Assembly: GCA_046726955.1 (NCBI GenBank)
Contig: JBKPBQ010000350.1
Location: 1-13,533 of the forward strand
Direction of reading: 5' to 3'
DNA from: CAVPGH01 sp046726955
GTDB taxonomy: Bacteria > Acidobacteriota > Vicinamibacteria > Fen-336
Length of the DNA stretch: 13,533 bases
The position numbers were made by a program, and so were the translations under genes. Below the pieces are notes generated by a model. That model did not search any database. It had not been told where the DNA came from and saw only the letters and a list, made by a program, of their open reading frames with translations. This document shows positions 1-7,142 of this stretch, one piece after another (within the stretch, counting starts at the first letter, position 1; every line of letters begins with the position of its first letter).

Positions 1-46
1 ATCACGTTAGGCGTCTCGTGGGCTCGGAGATGTGTATAAGAGACAG
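1..46 (+). other. Illumina Nextera Read 2 adapter with upstream index/primer bases (artefact)
   Basis: Positions 13-46 match the complete 34-base Nextera transposase Read 2 adapter. Its last 19 bases (28-46) are the Tn5 mosaic end, ending TATAAGAGACAG. Bases 1-12 lie where an i7 index or P7 primer tail would be; they read ATCACG followed by TTAGGC. Genomic sequence begins at 47, already inside the receptor reading frame. Translating the adapter gives the artefact peptide MGSEMCIRDS on the plus strand and LLYTSPSPRDA on the minus strand, both familiar contaminants in protein databases. This block should be trimmed and not annotated as biology. Confidence 0.98.
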
Positions 47-2679
47 CGGACCGCGAGGGCCGCTTTCTCGCGCGGAACCTGCCCGCGGGCGAGTACAAGG
101 TTCGGATCTCGTACGTGGGCTTCAAGGACGACGAGGTGAGCACGACGGTGGAGCCTGGGGGCCGAGCCGTGGTCCACGTCGAGCTGGTGCCCCACGTCTC
201 CGAGGAAATCACCGTCACGGCCCCGCGTGCCCGGGGCGAGGCTGCGGCCCTGAACCAGCAGAAGACGGCGCAGAACATCGTGGACGTGCTTCCCGCCGAT
301 GTCATCACGAGCCTCCCGAACACGAACGTGGCCGACGCCATCGGCCGCCTGCCCAGCGTCTCGCTCGAGCGCGACGAGGGCGAGGGCAAGTACGTCCAGG
401 TCCGCGGGCTCGAGCCGCGCTACACGAACGGGGCGATAAACGGCGTCCACATCCCGTCCTCGGAAAGCAGCGGCCGGCAGCTCAAGCTCGACGCCATCCC
501 TTCCGACCTCGTGGGGGCGATCGAGCTGCACAAGACGCTGTCCGCCGACCAGGACGGAGACGCGATCGGGGGCTCGCTGAACTTCGTCACCAAGATCGCC
601 GGCTCCCAGCCCCAAAGGACGATCGGCGGCCAGGGCGGCTACACCGACTTGCAGGGCGGACGCTACGTGTACCAGATCAACGGGACGCTCGCCCAACGCT
701 TCGGCCCGGACCAGAAGCTGGGCCTCGTCGTCGGCGGCACCTACGACTGGAACGGCCGCGGCATCGACGACATCGAGCCCGGGGTGAGCATGGTCGCGCT
801 CCCGGACGGGCACTCGACCGCAGCCTTCAACGGGATCGACTACCGCCTCTACCAGTACCAACGGCTCCGCTTCGGGGGCGCCGGAGGCCTCGACTATCGG
901 CTCGACCCGAACTCGTCGCTCTACCTGCGCGGGCTCTTCTCCGAGTTCCACAACTACGGCGACCGCTGGGTGACGAGCGCCTCCGCCGGTGACTTCCTGA
1001 CCCCTCTGCTCACGAACGATTCCGGCGCCTTCTCGGGCAGCGTCCAGGACCGCCGGCCCAACGAGCAGATCTACAGCGTCTCCGCCGGAGGCAAGCACCT
1101 GCTCGACAAGGCCATCCTCGACTACAACCTCTCGTATTCCCACTCCCGGCAGAACGTGGTTGACGCCCGCCAGGCCGACACCGACGGACCGGGCTCGGCG
1201 TTCCTGGTCCAGCCGTCCTTCCTCCTCGATCCCGCGAACGACGGCTTCTTCCCCACCTTCACGCCGCAGCGCGGTGTCGACCAGCTGGACGCCACGCAGT
1301 ACGTCCTCAGCGGATATCGCATCACCAACGAGAAGACGGCCAACCGCGACGCGGCCGTATCCGCCGACGTGGCCTTCCCGTATCGGGCCGGCGAGCACAG
1401 CGGCGAGATCAAGATCGGCGGCAAGTACCGCGACGAGCACAAGACGAACGCGATCGACGACCGTCGCTTCGACGCCAACGGCAACCCGGCCTTCCTGGTG
1501 AGCCAGGGCGAGCAATCCCTCGACGTCTCGGACTACTACTTCGGCCGGTACCCGCAGGGGCCGAACCTCAGCCTCGACGCGGCCACCGCCTTCTTCAACG
1601 GCCATCCCGGCGCCTTCGACGAAGATTTCGAGCGCGAGGCCCTCACGAACAAGCCGAACGACTACGACGTCAAGGAGAAGATCACGGCCTTCTACGTCAA
1701 GGATACGACGCAGCTCGGGAAGCTCCGGCTGGAGGCCGGCGTGCGCGTCGAGCACACGAACGCGAGCTACGACGGCTTCGCCGTGAACGAGGACACCCTC
1801 GCGGTCACCTCGAGCAATGGCGCCGCCAAGTACACGAGCACGCTGCCCAGCGTCTCGCTCAAGTACGAGATCGACTCGGAGACGAACGTGCGCGCCGTCT
1901 ACGGGTGGGCGATCGCGCGCCCCGACTACGCGGACGTCGTGCCGACCTTCCAGGTGAGCGACACGCGGCAGCAGGTGGCGACGGGGAACCCGAACCTGAA
2001 GCCCACGAAGGCGCAGAGCTACGATCTGCTGTTCGAGCACTACCTCGCCGCGGTCGGCGTGATCTCGGCCGGCGGCTTCTACAAGGACCTGAAGGACCCG
2101 ATCTATCCCGGCGCGGTCACGACGATCGCGAGCGGCCCCTTCGCCGGCTACGAGCAGACCCAGCCCATCAACGGCCCGAAGGCCAAGGTCTACGGGGCCG
2201 AGGTCACCTGGCAGCAGCACTTCGGCTTCTTGCCCGGCTTCTGGAGCGGGTTCGGAATCATGGCGAACTACACGTACACAGGCTCCAAGGCCACCTTCGA
2301 TCCGAGCACGGGCCGGAGCGGCACCGCCCGCCTGCAGCGCACGACGCCGAACGAGTTCAACGTGGACCTGACCTACGACAAGGGCCGCTTCTCCATTCGC
2401 GGCGCGGTGACCTACAACGCGGCCACGATCTGGGCGTACCAGTACACCGACGGCGCCGAGGGGGGTCCCACCGGCCCGAACGGCGACACCTACCTCTACT
2501 CGCACACCCAGATCGACGCCCAGGCCAGCTACACGCTCTCGAACGGCCTTCAGCTCATCGCCAGCGGCCTGAACCTCAACAACCAGGTGTTCGGCTTCTA
2601 CAATGGCCGCCCGCAGCTCATGATCCAGCGCGAGTTCTACGGGCCGACCTTCTTCCTGGGATTCAAGCTCAACCGCTAG
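47..2679 (+). CDS. TonB-dependent receptor, TonB-Xanth-Caul type (5' partial)
   Basis: Outer-membrane active transporter that takes up a ligand using TonB/ExbBD energy; the ligand is unknown. About 876 codons are visible, first complete codon at 49. The start shows the end of a CarboxypepD_reg-like beta-sandwich (LPAGEYKVRISYVGF, about 79-123), then a TonB-box-like EEITVTA at 202-222. The plug (about 260-595) carries family hallmarks: NVADAIGRLPSVSLERDEGE, YVQVRGLEPRY, IPSDLVGAIELHKT and DGDAIGGSLNFVTK. These fit the TIGR01782 group of TonB receptors. The rest is beta-barrel with alternating aromatic strands, ending GPTFFLGFKLNR and a TAG stop. The GTG at 115 is not the real start, because homology continues upstream to the adapter junction; signal peptide and true start are lost. 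A secreted peptidase gene follows after 107 bases, so peptide or protein-derived ligands are possible, but this is only context. Confidence 0.95.
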
Positions 2680-2693
2680 GCTCAACCGCTAGG
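2668..2693 (+). repeat. Perfect 13-bp tandem duplication across the receptor stop codon
   Basis: CTCAACCGCTAGG occurs twice back to back (2668-2680 and 2681-2693). The first copy encodes the last residues of the receptor and its TAG stop; the second repeats the same bases just downstream. It looks like a recent slippage duplication or an assembly stutter. The coding sequence is unaffected because the first copy already terminates translation. Confidence 0.9.
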
Positions 2694-2694
2694 C

Positions 2695-2724
2695 TTGACA
2701 ACGAGCGGCCGCCGCACCTAGCCT
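2695..2724 (+). promoter_or_regulatory. Possible sigma-70-type promoter for the peptidase gene
   Basis: A perfect TTGACA lies at 2695-2700, and TAGCCT at 2719-2724 could be a weak -10 after an 18-base spacer (3 of 6 matches to TATAAT). It sits in the 107-base gap before the peptidase start, which would leave a leader of roughly 55 bases. The -35 match is good and the -10 poor, so this is tentative; co-transcription with the receptor is the alternative. Confidence 0.25.
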
Positions 2725-2775
2725 CGATTTCGGGCCGCCACACCGCCGCATCCAAGACGGCAGTCTTCATGAGCT

Positions 2776-2781
2776 GGAGGA
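2776..2781 (+). promoter_or_regulatory. Ribosome binding site fixing the peptidase start
   Basis: GGAGGA lies 5 bases before the ATG at 2787. An earlier in-frame ATG at 2769 has this motif downstream of it, so the 2787 start is preferred. It also places the signal peptide directly at the N-terminus. Confidence 0.8.
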
Positions 2782-2786
2782 AGTCC

Positions 2787-5111
2787 ATGTCCCTTCTCCG
2801 CCGACTTCGGTTGGTGTCGCTAGTCGTGTCGTTGCCATTGGCGTTCCTGTCCGCAGCTCCGCTGGCTCGCGCGGAAGCGCTCGGCCGCGGCATGCGGCAG
2901 CTCGTCGATCTCTACGAGAGCGCGAACCCCAAGCTCGCCACGGCGCTTCGGCTCCACATCGCCAAACCCGACGGCAGCGTCCTCGTCCACGTACGTCTAG
3001 AGCCCGGGACGGAGAGCGGTCCCGTGCTCGCCCAGCTGACGAAAGCCGGCTTCCGTCTGCAGGCCGTCAGCGAGCTGGATCCGACCCTGCTCGAGGGTTT
3101 CCTGCCTCTCTCCGCCGTGCGGGGAGCGAGCGGGATCCACGACGTTCGAAGGATCCTCGCCGTGCAGCGTCCCGTCGCGCTGGCGGGTGCCGTTCAGAGC
3201 CAGGCCGTCGCCCTGCAGAAGGCGGATCGGGCCCAGGCCAAGGGCTTCGACGGCCACGGCATCCGGGTGGCCGCACTCTCCGACACCTACGACGCGATCC
3301 CCGGCTTCCACCCGAATGCCGCCGACGACGTGGCCACCGGCGATCTCCCGGCCGGCGTCTTCGTCCTCGAGGACCTGCCTCCCAGCCCGTTCAACGCCGA
3401 CGAAGGCCGAGCCATGCTCCAGCTGATCCACGACTTGGCTCCGGGGTCGCAGCTGGGCTTCGCGACCGCGTTTGCGGGCATGGTGGACTTCTCCAACAAC
3501 ATCCTGAACCTGCGCCGGCAGTTCCACGCCGACGTCATCGTCGACGACGTCATCTACTTCGCCGAGCCGATGTACTCCGACGGCTTCCTCGCCCAGACCG
3601 TCGACCAGGTCGCGTCCGAGGGCGCCGCCTACTTCTCGTCGGCCGGCAACAACGGGCTCGAGGCCTACGAGGCCGTCTACGATCCCGTGTCTCTCGCGGA
3701 TGCGAAGCGGCTCGTGGCCCAGGGCAAGGAGAACATCGACATCGACGCGTTGGCCGCGCACGGCTTGGGCGCCCGGAGCTTCCACAACTTCCGAAATCCG
3801 GACGGCAGCACCAGCATCACCCAGAGCTTCCGGTCGTATTTCGGGGACATCGTCGACTTCCAGTGGGACGAGCCGTTCGACCTCGGCCTGGTGAAGACCG
3901 ATTACAACATCTACGTCTTCGACGCGGCAGGCAAGTTCCTGGACCCGGACGATCCCACGTCGCCCGTCTTCTTCACGCACGACGATAACCCCAACGACAC
4001 CGACGAGGCTCTCGAGATCCTCGCGGTCAACCCAGGGGACTACCAGATCGTACTGGCCAAGGTGAACGACGGTGGGGCGAAGCACGTCAAGTACGTGGTG
4101 GTGAACGGTCTGGGCGAGAGCGCCCGGCAGAACGCGCCCTCGATCTGGGGTCACGCGGCCGCGCGCCGCGGCCAGGCGGTCGCGGCCATGTACTACGGCA
4201 TCACCCGTTTCCCAGAGGACTACAGCTCGCCGGGGCCGACCACGATCTTCTTCGACAAGCGTGGCCATCGGCTCGACGAGCCGCAGGTCCGCCGCGTCCC
4301 CCAGATCACCGCGGCGGACGGAGTGGACACGACGTTCTTCATCCCCGGCGCCGACATCGACGGCGACGGCTTCCCGAACTTCTTCGGCACCAGCGCATCG
4401 GCGCCCGACGCGGCGGCGGTGGGCGCCCTCGCCCTCCAGGCCGCGGGCGGACCGGGCAGCCTGCGCCCTCGCGAGCTCTTCGAGATCCTCCAGGAAACGG
4501 CGACTCCGGTTCCCCTGTCCAAGGTAAGGACGTTTGCGCGGGCCAAAGCGGGCCCGGTGGAAGCCACGGCCAACGGCGACTTCTCACGCCAGACCGACTA
4601 CTGGAGGCTGTTCGTGGAGTCGGGAACGCACAGCATCCACAGCGTCGCGATCGACCTCACCGTTCCGGACATGAACTGGTCCAACCCGGCCAGCCCTACC
4701 CTGGGCTTCCACCTGGGCGAGACACACGGGATCAACCCGGCCGACGTGACGGCCACCCGCAGTGCCGACCTCACCACGCTGACGTTGACCTTCGCCCCGG
4801 GCGCTTTCAAGGCCGGCGACTTCCTCACCTTTGCCAACTTCGCGTTCCCCACACTGCTACCGGTGCAGTTCCAGGTGGACGCCGACCGGGTGCGCAAAGG
4901 ACGGGTCACGGTGACACTGGACGACGGAACCGAGCGCACCGGCAAGTTCCGCACCGCGCCGAAGGAGGAGATCAACCCGTTCACGGGAGCGGGATTGGTG
5001 AACGCGGCCGAGGCCGTCAAGGCAGCTCGTCACGAGGACGACGACGATGACGACGACGGCCACGATCACGATCACGATCACGATCACGACGACGGCGACA
5101 AGGACCACTGA
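2787..5111 (+). CDS. Secreted S8/S53-like serine peptidase with Glu in the His position and an Asp/His tail
   Basis: Predicted exported endopeptidase of 774 residues. The N-terminus (MSLLRRLRLVSLVVSLPLAF) is a clear signal peptide with likely cleavage after ARA near residue 29. Residues about 30-140 look like a propeptide. Catalytic-type blocks follow: VAALSDTYD (D166), NADEGRAMLQLIHDLAPG (E206, D216), VIVDDVIYF (D253/D254) and FFGTSASAPD (S536). In classic subtilisins the second block is HGT; here Glu occupies that place, as in sedolisin-like S53 enzymes. Between the acidic blocks and the serine is a long insert (about 290-450) containing LAVNPGDYQIVLAKVN, resembling a PPC-type beta-sandwich. 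Residues about 600-745 may form another beta domain, followed by NPFTGAGLVNAAEAVKAARH and a tail of Asp and HD repeats to the stop. S8/S53 membership is confident; substrate and true triad are not proven. Confidence 0.88.
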   Translation: MSLLRRLRLVSLVVSLPLAFLSAAPLARAEALGRGMRQLVDLYESANPKLATALRLHIAKPDGSVLVHVRLEPGTESGPVLAQLTKAGFRLQAVSELDPTLLEGFLPLSAVRGASGIHDVRRILAVQRPVALAGAVQSQAVALQKADRAQAKGFDGHGIRVAALSDTYDAIPGFHPNAADDVATGDLPAGVFVLEDLPPSPFNADEGRAMLQLIHDLAPGSQLGFATAFAGMVDFSNNILNLRRQFHADVIVDDVIYFAEPMYSDGFLAQTVDQVASEGAAYFSSAGNNGLEAYEAVYDPVSLADAKRLVAQGKENIDIDALAAHGLGARSFHNFRNPDGSTSITQSFRSYFGDIVDFQWDEPFDLGLVKTDYNIYVFDAAGKFLDPDDPTSPVFFTHDDNPNDTDEALEILAVNPGDYQIVLAKVNDGGAKHVKYVVVNGLGESARQNAPSIWGHAAARRGQAVAAMYYGITRFPEDYSSPGPTTIFFDKRGHRLDEPQVRRVPQITAADGVDTTFFIPGADIDGDGFPNFFGTSASAPDAAAVGALALQAAGGPGSLRPRELFEILQETATPVPLSKVRTFARAKAGPVEATANGDFSRQTDYWRLFVESGTHSIHSVAIDLTVPDMNWSNPASPTLGFHLGETHGINPADVTATRSADLTTLTLTFAPGAFKAGDFLTFANFAFPTLLPVQFQVDADRVRKGRVTVTLDDGTERTGKFRTAPKEEINPFTGAGLVNAAEAVKAARHEDDDDDDDGHDHDHDHDHDDGDKDH
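5035..5108 (+). repeat. Asp-run and CACGAT hexanucleotide repeat encoding a His-Asp tail
   Basis: An Asp-rich stretch is followed by four exact CACGAT units at 5061-5084 and a near copy, CACGAC, at 5085-5090. The encoded tail has a run of Asp, then five HD dipeptides, then a DDGDKDH end. Such tails commonly bind Zn, Ni or Ca; that role is inferred here. The unit is codon-sized (6 bases), so slippage would change tail length without shifting frame. Confidence 0.85.
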
Positions 5112-5145
5112 GCCGTCCTCACGTCGCGACCGCCATTAGCGAGAA

Positions 5146-5175
5146 GCCCGGCGCCGGCAGCCGCCGACGCCGGGC
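5146..5175 (+). terminator. GC-rich hairpin after the peptidase gene
   Basis: GCCCGGCG (5146-5153) pairs perfectly with CGCCGGGC (5168-5175) around a 14-base loop, 34 bases after the peptidase stop. No T-run follows, so it is not a canonical intrinsic terminator; it may act with Rho or as an mRNA 3' stabiliser. The rest of the 210-base gap to the next gene shows no clear promoter or gene; a 29-codon GTG frame at 5192-5281 has no support. Confidence 0.35.
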
Positions 5176-5321
5176 CGTACGACGCCCCCTGGTGAGCGCG
5201 CTCGACAAGCTGCGGATCGCCTGCTCGTGCCCTTCCGGGGGCTCGCCTAGCAGGCGTACGATGAACTGGGTGACGTACTAGCCGGCGCCACGGGGGGTGC
5301 GTCCGGCCGCGTCGCGGAACG

Positions 5322-7139
5322 ATGTCGACCGGCCCCCTCGAGCACGTGGTGATCCTCGTCAAGGAGAACCACACCTTCGACAACTACTTCGGCACGTTCC
5401 CCGGCGCGAACGGGATGATCCTGCCGCGCTCGCCGAATCCTCCGCCGAGAGATCCCGATCACCGTCACGCCGCCTGGCTCATGCGCCACACCACGGCGGT
5501 CCGCGCCCAGTTCGTCGAGCAGGACATCCCGGACTACTTCTCGTACGCGCGGCAGTTCACGCTGTGCGATCACTACTTCACGGACGTCGCGGGGCCGTCG
5601 ACGCCCAATCACCTGATGCTGGTCGCCGCGGATTCGCCGGTCGTCGACAATCCGCCCGACTACCGACGCGGCGGACCGGGCCCCGTGTTTGCCCTTCCGT
5701 CGCTTCCCGCTCAGCTGGACGAGGCCAAGCTCGCCTGGGCCAACTACGGCGGCTTCGTGTTCGACTTCATCCAGGGGCTGGCCGGCCGCAACACGTACCC
5801 GTCGGAGCGGTTCAAGCAGGATGCCGCCGCGGGCCGATTACCCGCGGTGTCCTGGGTCTATGCGCCGCACGACGCCAGCGAGCACCCACCCGACTCCGCG
5901 GACCAGGGCAATCCACTCGTCGGCAACGTCACGCACGGTATGTCCTGGACCGTCGATCAGGTCGACGCGGTCGTGCAAGGCGGCCTCTGGCCGAGCAGCG
6001 CGGTCTTCATCACCTGGGACGACTGGGGCGGGTGGTTCGACCACGTCGATCCGCCCGCCGTGGAGCTGTGGCGCGACGGCACGCAGTTCCGCTACGGCTC
6101 GCGCGTGCCCTGTCTGGTGCTCGGCGCCTACGCCAAGCGCGGCCACGTTTCCAGGAAACGGCACTCGCACGTCAGCCTGATCAAGTTCTGCGAGGTCACC
6201 TTCGGGCTGAAGAGTCTCAATCAGCGCACCGCCGCGGCCGACGGCATGGCCGACTGCTTCGACTTCGCCCTGCCCCCGGGCCCGCCTCCGGGCTCGACCG
6301 GCAGGCCTCGCAGTCGCCCTCAGGACAAGGAGCCTCAGATGGCCAGTCCGCAACCCTCCCCCGACCGCAAGATCTATCCCGAGCGCACCGATCCGATACG
6401 CATCGTCCCGCTGCATCTGCCCGACGCGCAGCTGACGCCGACCGACGAGGCGGCGGCAACCGCGGCTCCCGAGCTCACCTACCGAAACGGCCCGCTGATC
6501 GCGAGGCCCGAGGTGTTCACCATCTTCTGGGGCGCGGCGTGGGAGCAGGCACCCCGGAGCGACCTCGCGCTGCGGCTCAACCAGTTCTTCGACTTCGTGC
6601 TCACGAGCTCGCTCATCGACCAGCTGGCGGAATACAGCGTGCCCGCCTATCGCATCGGCCACGGCAAGCGGACGGGCACTCTCGTCGTCACGACGCCGCC
6701 CCCCAAGCGCTCCGCGTCGGACACCGCCATTCGGCACCTCCTTCAGCAGGAGATCGCCACCAACCCGGCCGTCCCCCCACCCACGCCGAACACGCTCTAC
6801 TTCGTCTACCTGCCGCCGGGCGTCAAGGTCGTCCAGGGCGGCGCCGCCTCCTGCCAGGCCTTCTGCGGCTATCACAACGACATCGCCGGGCAGATCTTCT
6901 ACGCCGTGATGCCCTATCCCGGCTGCCGCGGCTGTACCGGAGGCTTGTCCGCGTTCGATGCGCTGACCACGACCAGCTCGCACGAGCTGTGCGAGGCGAT
7001 CACGGACCCGATTCCGGGGCGGGGCTGGTATGACGACGTCAACGGCGAGATCGGCGACATCTGCGCCTGGAAGACGAAGACGGTCGGCGCCTACACGGTT
7101 CAGCTCGAGTGGTCGAACGAGGCCAACCTCTGCGTCTAG
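5322..7139 (+). CDS. Phosphoesterase (phospholipase C/acid phosphatase family) fused to an HELCE-motif domain
   Basis: A 605-residue two-part protein. Residues about 6-320 match the PF04185 phosphoesterase family (phospholipase C, AcpA-type acid phosphatase), which hydrolyses phosphoester bonds. Visible motifs are ENHTFDNYFG (15-24), GPSTPNH (91-97, nucleophile region), WDDWGGWFDHV (232-242, metal ligands) and HSHVSLIKF (281-289). A Pro-rich linker follows, then Met340. Residues 340-605 form a different domain containing FTIFWGAAWEQ, paired cysteines (SCQAFC, CRGC), SSHELCEAITDP with H554/E555/E558, and NGEIGDICAW. This resembles uncharacterised exported proteins with a zincin-like motif; I do not recognise a named function. 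No signal peptide is visible, and an in-frame TGA at 5271 limits upstream extension. The start has only a weak GGA ribosome site. No stop occurs in any frame near the junction, so the fusion is continuous. Confidence 0.85.
   Translation: MSTGPLEHVVILVKENHTFDNYFGTFPGANGMILPRSPNPPPRDPDHRHAAWLMRHTTAVRAQFVEQDIPDYFSYARQFTLCDHYFTDVAGPSTPNHLMLVAADSPVVDNPPDYRRGGPGPVFALPSLPAQLDEAKLAWANYGGFVFDFIQGLAGRNTYPSERFKQDAAAGRLPAVSWVYAPHDASEHPPDSADQGNPLVGNVTHGMSWTVDQVDAVVQGGLWPSSAVFITWDDWGGWFDHVDPPAVELWRDGTQFRYGSRVPCLVLGAYAKRGHVSRKRHSHVSLIKFCEVTFGLKSLNQRTAAADGMADCFDFALPPGPPPGSTGRPRSRPQDKEPQMASPQPSPDRKIYPERTDPIRIVPLHLPDAQLTPTDEAAATAAPELTYRNGPLIARPEVFTIFWGAAWEQAPRSDLALRLNQFFDFVLTSSLIDQLAEYSVPAYRIGHGKRTGTLVVTTPPPKRSASDTAIRHLLQQEIATNPAVPPPTPNTLYFVYLPPGVKVVQGGAASCQAFCGYHNDIAGQIFYAVMPYPGCRGCTGGLSAFDALTTTSSHELCEAITDPIPGRGWYDDVNGEIGDICAWKTKTVGAYTVQLEWSNEANLCV
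6327..6341 (+). promoter_or_regulatory. Strong internal ribosome site and ATG at the domain junction
   Basis: AAGGAG at 6327-6332 lies 6 bases before an in-frame ATG (6339-6341, Met340), exactly at the boundary between the phosphoesterase and the HELCE domain. This signal is better than the one at the annotated start of the whole gene. It suggests the second domain is, or once was, a separate gene, and may be translated alone as a 266-residue protein. Confidence 0.6.
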
Positions 7140-7142
7140 TCC

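Noticed and set aside
18..992. A 324-residue plus-strand frame beginning in the adapter
   Set aside because: It starts with the artefact peptide MGSEMCIRDS and then reads the receptor gene out of frame; composition is Arg/Pro-rich noise.
7..2685. An 892-residue open frame on the minus strand opposite the TonB receptor
   Set aside because: It mirrors GC-rich codon usage of the receptor, has no recognisable domain, and its C-terminal end is translated adapter (LLYTSPSPRDA).
2705..2738. GCGGCC...GGCCGC hairpin in the receptor-peptidase gap
   Set aside because: Six-base stem with a 22-base loop and no T-run; too weak to call a terminator.
1905..2786. The peptidase frame extended upstream into the receptor gene (start at 1905)
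   Set aside because: This part is an alternate-frame reading of the receptor. The real start is set by the GGAGGA site and signal peptide at 2787.
5192..5281. A 29-codon GTG open frame between the peptidase and phosphoesterase genes
   Set aside because: No ribosome site, no recognisable sequence and no conservation evidence; chance in GC-rich DNA.
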